A DNA stretch of 64,000 bases, taken from Saccharofermentans sp. (GTDB lineage Bacteria; Bacillota; Clostridia; Saccharofermentanales; Saccharofermentanaceae). Below, in pieces: positions 22,122 to 29,729 of this stretch. The DNA is taken from assembly GCA_024692235.1 (NCBI GenBank), contig JAILMW010000033.1, positions 310,001 to 374,000 of the forward strand, given 5' to 3'. Made by a program: the position numbers and the translations under genes. The notes beneath the pieces are model-generated. The model searched no databases, had not been told where the DNA came from, and worked only from the letters and a program-made list of their open reading frames with translations. Numbering within the stretch: the first letter of the stretch is position 1; the number at the start of each line of letters is the position of its first letter.

Positions 22122-23927
22122 ATGCATAAAGAGTTCATGATGGGTAATGAAGCTATCGCCATGGGTGCCGTCGCAGCCGGTGTAAACCTTGTTGCAGGAT
22201 ATCCGGGGACACCTTCTACGGAAGTTCTTGAGACAGTAGCCAAGTATAATGACGGCAGTATCTACGTAGAGTGGTCCGTTAACGAGAAAGCCGCTATGGA
22301 AGTAGCAGCAGGAGCAGCTTATTCCGGTGCCAGGACACTTGTTACCATGAAGCAGGTAGGTCTTAATGTGGCGTCAGATCCGCTCATGAGCCTTGAGTAT
22401 GTAGGAGTTAAGGGCGGTATGGTGATCCTTGTCGCAGATGACCCCGGTCCCATCTCCTCTCAGACAGAGCAGGATACGAGAACTTTTGCCATGTTCTCCA
22501 AGGTGCCCTGCTTTGATCCTTCTTCGGCGCAGGAAGCATATGAGATGATAGGGGAAGCCTTTGAATATTCGGAAAAATACAATACTCCCGTTTTCTTCCG
22601 ACCTACGACAAGAGTGTGCCATGCGTATGCTTCAGTTGAAGTGAAGGACGAGAACGAATTCTATACGAACCGCCCCGAAGGCTTTGTAAAGGACTCTTCC
22701 AGGTGGGTAATATTCCCTAAGCTCTCTAATAGGAACCATGCTCTTATAGAGAAGCGTAACAGGGAGCTCTCCGATGTATTCTCAGACTATGCTCGAAATG
22801 CATTTCGCGAAGGAAATACAAGAAAGGGCATAGCAGCAAACGGCATAAGCTTTGCTCATACTATGGAGACCGTTAAGGAGAGGGAGGAACAGCCCAATAT
22901 ACTTAAGGTAGCTACCCCTTTTCCTTTCCCCGAGAAGCTTGCAGCAGAGTTCCTTAAGGCAAACGACGAAGTCCTCTGCATAGAGGAGTTAGATCCCGTA
23001 ATAGAACGTGAGCTTACTTATATCTGCGGTAAGTATCATCTTGATACCAAGATAAGAGGAAAGCTTACTGACGACGTTGCGCTCTCGGGTGAGAACTCAA
23101 GAGACGATGTTACAAGATATATCTCAAGCTTTATGGGATGGGAGAAAGGCTCGACGGAAGCTGACACATCAGCTCCGGAGCTTCCCGTAAGACCTCCCGT
23201 ACTTTGCGCAGGATGTCCTCACAGAGCTTCCTTTTATGCCGTTAAGCAGGCTATGAAAGGAAGAGAGACTATCTTCGCGGGAGATATCGGATGCTATACC
23301 TTAGGAAATGCAATGCCACTTGATATGGTGGATACATGCCTTTGTATGGGTGCAGGCGTAAATATCGCGCAGGGTGTAGGAAGGATAAAGCCTGATACCA
23401 AGTGCTTCTCCTTCGTAGGCGATTCCACTTTCTTCGCATCTGCAATAACAGGTGCCGTTAATGCCGTATATAATCAGGCAGAGACAACGATAGTCATACT
23501 TGATAACTCAACTACCGCCATGACGGGACATCAGCCTCACCCCGGTACGGGTAAGACCATGATGGGTGAGATCAATGCCAAGATAGATATCGAAGCGGTT
23601 CTTCACGGTGTAGGCGTTGAAGTAGTAGAGAGGATAGATCCTCTTAAGCTTGACGAAGCCATAAAGAAGGTTAAGGAGACTGCCGATAAGCCCGGGGTCA
23701 AGGCGATCATATTCGAGAGCCCCTGTGCTATGCTCTTTAAGCCGGAGAAGCCAATGTGCGTATCTGATAACTGCATCGACTGCAGAAAGTGCATAAAGGA
23801 GATCGGCTGCCCGGGACTTATCATCAGGGATAACAAGGTAGTAGTAGACGATTCTCTTTGTAACGGATGCGGATTGTGCTCGCAGATCTGTCCTGTCGGC
23901 GCGATAAAGGCTTCGGAGGGCAAGTGA
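22122..23927 (+). CDS. iorA: Indolepyruvate:ferredoxin oxidoreductase alpha subunit
   Basis: A 601-residue subunit of the enzyme that oxidatively decarboxylates arylpyruvates to arylacetyl-CoA while reducing ferredoxin, used in anaerobic aromatic amino acid breakdown. The N-terminal part has the GNEAIAMGAVAAGVNLV and GYPGTPSTEV segments of the pyrimidine-binding domain; the C-terminal TPP-binding domain has CAGCPHRASF, GDIGCYTLG, FVGDSTFF and LDNSTTAMTG. Two ferredoxin-like clusters close the chain: CIDCRKC with GCPG, and CNGCGLCSQICP. Length is normal. iorB starts 1 nt later. The enzyme is oxygen-sensitive, consistent with an anaerobe. Confidence 0.95.
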   Translation: MHKEFMMGNEAIAMGAVAAGVNLVAGYPGTPSTEVLETVAKYNDGSIYVEWSVNEKAAMEVAAGAAYSGARTLVTMKQVGLNVASDPLMSLEYVGVKGGMVILVADDPGPISSQTEQDTRTFAMFSKVPCFDPSSAQEAYEMIGEAFEYSEKYNTPVFFRPTTRVCHAYASVEVKDENEFYTNRPEGFVKDSSRWVIFPKLSNRNHALIEKRNRELSDVFSDYARNAFREGNTRKGIAANGISFAHTMETVKEREEQPNILKVATPFPFPEKLAAEFLKANDEVLCIEELDPVIERELTYICGKYHLDTKIRGKLTDDVALSGENSRDDVTRYISSFMGWEKGSTEADTSAPELPVRPPVLCAGCPHRASFYAVKQAMKGRETIFAGDIGCYTLGNAMPLDMVDTCLCMGAGVNIAQGVGRIKPDTKCFSFVGDSTFFASAITGAVNAVYNQAETTIVILDNSTTAMTGHQPHPGTGKTMMGEINAKIDIEAVLHGVGVEVVERIDPLKLDEAIKKVKETADKPGVKAIIFESPCAMLFKPEKPMCVSDNCIDCRKCIKEIGCPGLIIRDNKVVVDDSLCNGCGLCSQICPVGAIKASEGK

Positions 23928-23928
23928 T

Positions 23929-24513
23929 ATGAGTACGAATATAGTTCTTTGCGGTGTAGGAGGTCAGGGTACCGTCCTTGCAAGTAAGCTTGTTGCTGCA
24001 GCCGCCATGAATAAAGGTTTTGATGTTAAGTCCGCAGAGACTATCGGTATGGCTCAGAAGGGCGGAAGCGTAATGAGCCATCTTAGGATTGGAGAAGATG
24101 CATTAACTCCCATGATAGGCTCGGGTGAAGCTGATCTGATAATAGGATTCGAGCCGTCAGAGACTGTAAGGATGCTTCCTTTCCTTAAGAAGGGCGGAGC
24201 TATAATAACATCAGATCGTGCAGTGATGCCCGTTACGGCAGCACTGAAGGGATCGTCCTACAAGGGCTCAGACATGACTGACTATCTTAAGTCACTTAAG
24301 GATATCGGTAAGCTTGTTATAGTTGATACGGAGACTGCCGTAAAGGAAGTGGGATCTTCCAAGGCAATGAACATGATCCTGTTAGGAGCCGCATCAAGAG
24401 CAGGTCTTCTTGGCGATATCACACACGAAGATATCATCGAAGCCATGAAACGCAAGGTAAAGCCTCAGTTCGTAGACATGAACATCAAGGCTTTAGAATT
24501 TGTCCAGCTTTGA
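23929..24513 (+). CDS. iorB: Indolepyruvate:ferredoxin oxidoreductase beta subunit
   Basis: A 194-residue partner of IorA with the gamma-domain fold of 2-oxoacid oxidoreductases. Characteristic segments are VLCGVGGQGTVLASKLVA, TIGMAQKGGSVMSHLRIG, and ADLIIGFEPSETVR. The single-nucleotide gap to iorA gives a tight operon. No arylacetate-CoA processing gene directly follows; a phenylacetate-CoA ligase-like gene lies about 7.5 kb downstream. Confidence 0.94.
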   Translation: MSTNIVLCGVGGQGTVLASKLVAAAAMNKGFDVKSAETIGMAQKGGSVMSHLRIGEDALTPMIGSGEADLIIGFEPSETVRMLPFLKKGGAIITSDRAVMPVTAALKGSSYKGSDMTDYLKSLKDIGKLVIVDTETAVKEVGSSKAMNMILLGAASRAGLLGDITHEDIIEAMKRKVKPQFVDMNIKALEFVQL

Positions 24514-24551
24514 TCAATAAAGCCTCCTGTTTATCTTTTAGTCTATTCAGA

Positions 24552-24566
24552 GTAAACTTGGTTTAC
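24552..24566. promoter_or_regulatory. BlaI/CopY-type operator palindrome
   Basis: GTAAAC-TTG-GTTTAC is a perfect 6-bp inverted repeat 36 nt upstream of the blaI-like gene. BlaI, MecI and CopY bind palindromes built on TACA/TGTA-type half-sites, and this repeat contains TTTACAA. The likely regulator is the protein encoded next, giving autoregulation. The assignment is inference from position and symmetry. Confidence 0.6.
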
Positions 24567-24602
24567 AACGAATAAACTACAAAGGTATCGGAGGCTCTTA
24601 AC

Positions 24603-24956
24603 ATGGAATTAGGTGAAGTTCAGGAAAGATTCGCAAAGCTTATCTGGGATAACGAACCCATACCTTCAGGCGAGCTCGTTAAGCTCTGTCAGAAGGAGTT
24701 TGACTGGAAGAAGCCTACTACATATACCGTTCTTCGCAAGCTCTGCGAGAAGGGCCTTTTTATAAACGACAGCGGAACCGTAAGATCTCTTAAGACTTAC
24801 GACGAATATTGTTCCGACAAAGGAGAGGAGATAGTAGAAGAGTTCTACGGCGGATCGCTTCCTGCTTTTATCGCAGCATTCGCCAACAATAAAAAGCTCT
24901 CTTCCGAAGATCTCGATAAGATCTCTAAGATCATCGAAGATATGAAGGGAAGATGA
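24603..24956 (+). CDS. BlaI/MecI/CopY-family transcriptional repressor
   Basis: A 117-residue winged-helix repressor. LGEVQERFAKLIWDNEP and PTTYTVLRKLCEKGLF are the familiar first helix and recognition helix-wing of the family (compare T-V-x-T-x-L-x-R-L in BlaI), followed by a short dimerisation tail. In characterised systems the membrane protease BlaR1 relieves repression after sensing a cell wall drug. Here a BlaR1-type gene follows after 6 nt, and a palindrome lies upstream. The regulon is not shown by the sequence; no beta-lactamase is present nearby. Confidence 0.88.
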   Translation: MELGEVQERFAKLIWDNEPIPSGELVKLCQKEFDWKKPTTYTVLRKLCEKGLFINDSGTVRSLKTYDEYCSDKGEEIVEEFYGGSLPAFIAAFANNKKLSSEDLDKISKIIEDMKGR

Positions 24957-24962
24957 GTATAT

Positions 24963-26231
24963 ATGGAAAGCATTATCTCTTCTCTTAATCTCGTCATAAT
25001 ATACACTGTATTTGTCGCAGTGATGCTCATACTTCGTATCTTCCTTAAGAGTGTGTCCAAAAAGGTAAATATGCTCTTGTGGACGCTTGTGGCATTAAGA
25101 TTGATGTGTCCTTTTGTTATTACTTCTTCAGTCGGGGTCGTACCCGAGAAGGTAGTAGATACCGCTGTTATAGAAAGCGGTGTGATCTCTTCCGATATTC
25201 CTGATACCGTATTGTCGCCTTTAACGTCAGAGGACAGCTCGATCCCCTTAGAGAAGATCGCATTCTCGATATGGCTTTTCGGATCCTGTCTTATGCTCGC
25301 ACTTGGAGTGAAGAGTTATATCCGTCTTCGAGAAAGCGCGGGAGCAAGGATAAGGCGGGAAGAGAATGTCTATATCTGTGACGATATCGATAACGGATTT
25401 GTATTAGGACTTATAAGACCTAAGATACTTGTGCCTTCATCGGCGGATCCTTTGTTCGTGGAACATATCGTAAGACATGAGAAGATCCATATCAAACATA
25501 AGGACCATATTTGGAAAGTATTGTCCTACGTGCTTCTTTCCGTTAACTGGTTCAATCCTCTTGTCTGGATGGCTTTTATATGTTTCAGCCGAGATATTGA
25601 GCTGTATTGCGATGAAGAGGCTACAAGAGGGTATTCCGGAGAGGAAAGAGCATCTTATGCATATGCGCTATTAAATCTTGCTTCCCGTAAGATAACTCCT
25701 GCTAATGTCGCATTCGGCGAGGTGGATCTTGAGACACGTATCAAGGCTTTAGGCAGAAAGAATAAGCATTATATGGCAACCGGGATGATCGGAGTTTTAG
25801 CAGTCCTTCTGGTATCAGCATTCTTCCTGACGAATGCCAAGGCTATCTACCGTTCAGACTGGTCATGTCCCGAGTTTGAGTTCTATCATACTTTGCCGGA
25901 AGATCTTAATGCCGAATACAGCGTGTATGATTACTATTCCTACAACGAATTTTCAATGATCCGAGGTAATATCAACGGATACTTAAGCAGCAACTGGCAG
26001 GAGTTTTCCGACAGCAGAGACAATATCTCTTTCCGCGTGGAAGACTGTTTGTACGAGCCAGGCAATGATGATCTGGTGGTATATGTTACAGTCTTTTCAG
26101 GTGACAAGACTACTGAGGTAAGATTCGACTGTACGCAATGTGAAAGAGGCGGTTACATGTCCTCGACAACGATACTTGATCATAACGAGATCGCTCCCGA
26201 TACATCTCATCCCGTCTATGATATCCTCTGA
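24963..26231 (+). CDS. BlaR1/M56-family membrane metallopeptidase
   Basis: A 422-residue sensor protease. Four membrane segments are visible (about 8-30, 37-60, 99-120 and 263-284). The cytoplasmic zinc site is HEKIH at residues 172-176, with ELYCDEEATR supplying the third ligand. The C-terminal extracytoplasmic part (about 285-422) is short and shows no SxxK penicillin-binding motif, unlike BlaR1/MecR1, so the ligand is probably not a beta-lactam bound covalently. It would cleave or trigger loss of the upstream repressor. The tail between about 290 and 422 is unassigned. Confidence 0.85.
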   Translation: MESIISSLNLVIIYTVFVAVMLILRIFLKSVSKKVNMLLWTLVALRLMCPFVITSSVGVVPEKVVDTAVIESGVISSDIPDTVLSPLTSEDSSIPLEKIAFSIWLFGSCLMLALGVKSYIRLRESAGARIRREENVYICDDIDNGFVLGLIRPKILVPSSADPLFVEHIVRHEKIHIKHKDHIWKVLSYVLLSVNWFNPLVWMAFICFSRDIELYCDEEATRGYSGEERASYAYALLNLASRKITPANVAFGEVDLETRIKALGRKNKHYMATGMIGVLAVLLVSAFFLTNAKAIYRSDWSCPEFEFYHTLPEDLNAEYSVYDYYSYNEFSMIRGNINGYLSSNWQEFSDSRDNISFRVEDCLYEPGNDDLVVYVTVFSGDKTTEVRFDCTQCERGGYMSSTTILDHNEIAPDTSHPVYDIL

Positions 26232-26233
26232 TA

Positions 26234-26623
26234 TCATTCCTTAGGCTTGAACAGCGGCCTGTCTACAGCAGGTATTCCGTCAGACTCATCATAATTATAT
26301 GATCCCTGCGTAACAGAGGTCTCTTTGTCGCTCTTGAACACATTCGGTTCGTACATGGCGGAAGAGGTAGTAGTCCTTGCGATATTGGATCTGATAAGCC
26401 CCTGTGATTCGCACTGTGTAACTGCTTCTACTTCATACGGGTAGTCAGGTAATGAACGGATCTTGCCCTTTATTACTATTCGCGAGGAAGCGGCAAGTCT
26501 GATCGCGTCCACCAGGAATATTATGCATGTCATGGGCGGGACTACTGCAACGAGTATTAAGACTATCTCGATGATTACGGATGCCATGCCGTGTCCTGCC
26601 AAGTCTCTGAACAGTACGTTCAT
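26234..26623 (-). CDS. Small membrane protein C of the triplicated pair (PLFKP tail)
   Basis: A 129-residue protein with one long or two short membrane segments (about 14-45) and a soluble remainder ending in GIPAVDRPLFKPKE. The same PLFKP ending, preceded by an acidic spacer, occurs in the two other small proteins of this cluster at 27815-28159 and 29396-29728. It follows its large zinc-ribbon partner after 3 nt. The family is unknown. This copy has diverged most (DRPLFKPK instead of DIPLFKPL). Confidence 0.6.
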   Translation of the reverse strand: MNVLFRDLAGHGMASVIIEIVLILVAVVPPMTCIIFLVDAIRLAASSRIVIKGKIRSLPDYPYEVEAVTQCESQGLIRSNIARTTTSSAMYEPNVFKSDKETSVTQGSYNYDESDGIPAVDRPLFKPKE

Positions 26624-26626
26624 ACG

Positions 26627-27799
26627 TCAGGCCTCCTTTCTCTTGGAAGAATAAGCAGTCGTTCTGCTCTCATCCTTGTTTATCCTGTTGCTTTGTATAG
26701 CGATAAACAGCGGTATCAGACTTCCAAAGAACAGCATCGGCACAGCCATTAGATCCACAGAGAGCAATGCGACGCAAAATGGTATTACATAGTCTCCGTA
26801 AAATATTGATGCTATGACCGCTAATATAAGAGTTATCAATGTTCCTAGCAGTGCCTTCTTCAAGGTGCCGCTGAAGAGCCCGCCTATCTTGACCGGGAAT
26901 GTTCCTACGCTCTGACCTGTCTGGCCGTTTACCATGAAAGTGGATCTTGTACCGTCGTGATTATCAAGGGTTATGAACCATACGGGCACAAGAACATATT
27001 CCGGGGTCTTGGTGATATCGACCACAGGTGCTGCAGCCGTATAATGTCTCTTACTTCCTTTGGCTCTTGATGTGGTCTTTTCCTTAAAGAGGGCATCGCC
27101 CCTCTTTGCAGTTTTATCCTTGATGTCCGCATAAGAAGTGTCGGCCTTGTCCGCATAGAATCCTGCAAGGTATTCTTCGTCGAACGGAACGGCTTCGTCA
27201 AAATCCCAGTAATCCATCTGGCCGAGAGTCACTTCCGGAAGCATGTCGGAACCGTATACGGGAAGCGGATCCAGATCCATCGTTCCCGATATGGACGTAT
27301 AAACATAGTGTGTGTGATCGTCACTTCCGATATCGGTCTGGACCTCGTATGAGTCGTATAACTTAGCAGAGACCTTCCAGTAAGGGATATATATTCCTCT
27401 TATCTTTTCGACCTCGAACTTCTTCTGCTTCTTATTAAGACGCAAGCTCTTCTTGAGAAGCTGTTCGAGCTTGGTCTGAACTTCTTCCCTTGGTATCTTA
27501 AACGGGATGATAAGATCGGGGCACTTAGTCTTCTCGATGCCCTTAAATACGATCGCGGGATTACCGCAGAAAAGACAGAAGGAGGATGCTTCGCTCTCGT
27601 TAAGCTCGACTTCTGCGCCGCAGTGGTTACAGATGTACATCCTGGCATCACGAAGCTTCCCGGAGCTTATTAGAAGTTCCTTATCTTTATCTTCGATCTC
27701 TTCAGGTCTGAAGGAAGAGTTACATGCGCTGCAGACGAGCATCTGCTTCTGCGGATCGAAAGTCAGTGTCCCCGCACAGTTCTTACAAAGTAAAGCCAT
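26627..27799 (-). CDS. Double zinc-ribbon membrane protein C (triplicated pair)
   Basis: A 390-residue paralogue of the proteins at 28161 and 29730. Two zinc ribbons start the chain: LLCKNCAGTLTFDP with CSACNSSF (residues about 4-30) and YICNHCGAEV with FCLFCGNPAIVF (about 54-85). A conserved central domain follows with IIPFKIPREE, KIRGIYIPYWKV-type and EEYLAGFYADKAD segments, then VLVPVWFIT and MVNGQTGQSVGTFPV, which are shared among the copies. Two to three membrane segments lie near 320-375. It looks like a membrane-anchored protein with cytoplasmic or surface ribbons. No catalytic residues are apparent; function unknown. Confidence 0.65.
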   Translation of the reverse strand: MALLCKNCAGTLTFDPQKQMLVCSACNSSFRPEEIEDKDKELLISSGKLRDARMYICNHCGAEVELNESEASSFCLFCGNPAIVFKGIEKTKCPDLIIPFKIPREEVQTKLEQLLKKSLRLNKKQKKFEVEKIRGIYIPYWKVSAKLYDSYEVQTDIGSDDHTHYVYTSISGTMDLDPLPVYGSDMLPEVTLGQMDYWDFDEAVPFDEEYLAGFYADKADTSYADIKDKTAKRGDALFKEKTTSRAKGSKRHYTAAAPVVDITKTPEYVLVPVWFITLDNHDGTRSTFMVNGQTGQSVGTFPVKIGGLFSGTLKKALLGTLITLILAVIASIFYGDYVIPFCVALLSVDLMAVPMLFFGSLIPLFIAIQSNRINKDESRTTAYSSKRKEA

Positions 27800-27814
27800 T
27801 GTCAGTAACCTTCC

Positions 27815-28159
27815 TTAAAGCGGTTTAAATAACGGTATATCAACGTCAGGGATATCCTCGGGGATATCGTCCTGATCCTTTTTGAGTATATCGTTAGCCT
27901 TTATATCGTAATCTCCGTATACATCTCCGCCGTATCCGCGTATAAAGCTTTCTCCCGATTCTTTATCGGGCAGCCTTATCACGGATTCATATCGTATCTT
28001 ATCGCTGACACCGGATATCTGTGAGACAGTATCTCCTAAGATGTTATTGCGCATTATCTTATCGGAGATCCGATACATTACATGTACCGCCACGCAGAAG
28101 GTCGTAGGGATAATTATCAGGAGGAGAACCATTCCTATTAGTCCTATGATATAGCCCAT
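27815..28159 (-). CDS. Small single-pass membrane protein B (PLFKP tail)
   Basis: A 114-residue protein with an N-terminal membrane segment (about 3-30) followed by a polar region and the C-terminal tail DIPEDIPDVDIPLFKPL. The stop is directly at the last Leu, so the tail is a free C-terminus. It starts 1 nt after its large partner's stop. Residues shared with copy A include IPED-P-VDIPLFKPL. The conserved acidic-Pro tail may be a docking or sorting signal; this is inference. Confidence 0.6.
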   Translation of the reverse strand: MGYIIGLIGMVLLLIIIPTTFCVAVHVMYRISDKIMRNNILGDTVSQISGVSDKIRYESVIRLPDKESGESFIRGYGGDVYGDYDIKANDILKKDQDDIPEDIPDVDIPLFKPL

Positions 28160-28160
28160 C

Positions 28161-29372
28161 TCATACCTCCGTTCTCTTGCTGATGAAGTCCGCTGTCTGC
28201 TGGGACCTTGTCATGCGAAGAGTATCTCTTAGTGCCTGAAGCTTGTACTTGATGCCCTTTCTGTCGGTCAGGTAGTAAACGAATGTAATTCCGTAGAACG
28301 GGGCAAGGATGTATAAGGAGAGCATTACTAAGTAGTATTTGGAGCATAACGCTGCGACACCAGCGAGTATTAAGATCGATATTAATGCCGTCCACAGGAT
28401 TATCCTCAAAATGACATTCTTCCTGTCCACGGGTACTGCTCCTACGACCTTACCTGTCTGTCCGTTTACGAGTATCGTATGGGGAATGGAATCGTAGATA
28501 TATGTAAAGCACCATACAGGGAAGAGGGCATATATGGGATCGTTGTCCGGATCGAAGGACGGACTGCTCATTAATACCCTGTATTCTGATGCGGGCACAT
28601 TCTCCTTAGCCTTTTCCTTGAATGTGATGTCACATCTCTCGGCTGCCGCTATGCGAAGCTCCTTAAGGGAGATGTCAGATACGTTGGAATAAAAACCGGC
28701 CAGATAGTCAGGATCGAAGTCTTTGATCTCATCGAGGAAGAAGGGCTCGAGATGGTAGGCCATGTTGTTATCAAGTCGCCTTGAAGCATCTATCATGACA
28801 TTTTTGGCTTCGCTGTAGCCTGCGATGCCATACTGTTCGTACCCCTTATGTTCGCCCCTGTCGGACCTGATCCTGACAGCGGAATCGGTTATCACGGCGT
28901 CGTGAAAACTGCCGTTTACGATCCAGTAAGGAACGTATATGCCGCGCACCTTATCGGGATGAAGTTCCCGGAGCTCTTTAGGTACATAAGAGGCCGAAGC
29001 GAACTGCTCCTTTACGTTCTCGATTGCAAGCTCTCCGGTTATCTTAAAGGGGATGATCCCGTCGGGCTTTATCTGTCTGCTGATCCTTGAGAATACTATC
29101 GCGGGGTTACCGCAGTATACGCAGAATGTAGAAGACTCTGCGGAGTGTACGATTACTTCAGCTCCGCAGTGATTACATACGTAGATATTAGCGTCATAAT
29201 AAGATGCGGGAACATCTGACTTACGAAATGTGTGTATGTCAGACAGGAGCTCTTCGCTTATGTCCTGAACATCTTCTGCGGCAAACATGCTTCCGCATGA
29301 TTTGCACACAAGAGTCTTCTTAACGGGATCGTAATTAAGGATTCCCGAACAGTTTTTACAAAGTGAAGCCAT
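28161..29372 (-). CDS. Double zinc-ribbon membrane protein B (triplicated pair)
   Basis: A 403-residue paralogue of the proteins at 26627 and 29730. It has LCKNCSGILNYDP with CKSCGSMF (about 5-30), YVCNHCGAEV with FCVYCGNPAIVFSR (about 68-99), and the shared core motifs IIPFKITGE, VRGIYVPYWIV, YLAGFYSNVSD, ALFPVWCFT and LVNGQTGKVVGAVPV. Two membrane segments lie near 325-375, followed by a basic tail. The regular repetition of motifs at the same distances as in the other two copies shows tandem duplication. Function unknown. Confidence 0.65.
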   Translation of the reverse strand: MASLCKNCSGILNYDPVKKTLVCKSCGSMFAAEDVQDISEELLSDIHTFRKSDVPASYYDANIYVCNHCGAEVIVHSAESSTFCVYCGNPAIVFSRISRQIKPDGIIPFKITGELAIENVKEQFASASYVPKELRELHPDKVRGIYVPYWIVNGSFHDAVITDSAVRIRSDRGEHKGYEQYGIAGYSEAKNVMIDASRRLDNNMAYHLEPFFLDEIKDFDPDYLAGFYSNVSDISLKELRIAAAERCDITFKEKAKENVPASEYRVLMSSPSFDPDNDPIYALFPVWCFTYIYDSIPHTILVNGQTGKVVGAVPVDRKNVILRIILWTALISILILAGVAALCSKYYLVMLSLYILAPFYGITFVYYLTDRKGIKYKLQALRDTLRMTRSQQTADFISKRTEV

Positions 29373-29395
29373 GTTTGTTCCTTCCTTACCGAGAC

Positions 29396-29728
29396 TTAAG
29401 TAAGAGGCTTAAAGAGTGGGATATCAACTTCCGGAAGATCCTCCGGGATAGCGTTGTCATCAAGCTGTTCAAAGTTATCCGTCTTGATGCCCTGTCTGTC
29501 GTAAGAGGCGTAGCCGTGATCTCTGAAGAACTGAGCTTTGTATTCGGTGGAATCGTATGTGCTCCTGTGAGTAAACTGAACTCTTCCGGCACACACATCG
29601 TCGAAGGTGGATGTACTGTCACCGATATTATTGGATTTATCGAGTCTCTTGCTGAAGATCGACAGCGAGACGGCGGTACCTATGAAGAGACCGAAGATTA
29701 AAGATATTATCCAAAGAAAAATATTCAT
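29396..29728 (-). CDS. Small single-pass membrane protein A (PLFKP tail)
   Basis: A 110-residue protein with an N-terminal membrane segment (residues about 3-25), a polar linker and the tail AIPEDLPEVDIPLFKPLT. AGGAGGCAGGG precedes the start, which lies 1 nt after the stop of its large partner. It is the small partner of the promoter-proximal pair. Family unknown; it shares only the tail and topology with its two paralogues. Confidence 0.6.
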   Translation of the reverse strand: MNIFLWIISLIFGLFIGTAVSLSIFSKRLDKSNNIGDSTSTFDDVCAGRVQFTHRSTYDSTEYKAQFFRDHGYASYDRQGIKTDNFEQLDDNAIPEDLPEVDIPLFKPLT

Positions 29729-29729
29729 A

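Noticed and set aside
29363..29701. A plus-strand open frame of 112 codons opposite the small gene A.
   Set aside because: It is antisense to a gene that has a ribosome binding site, a membrane segment and paralogues; the plus frame has none of these.
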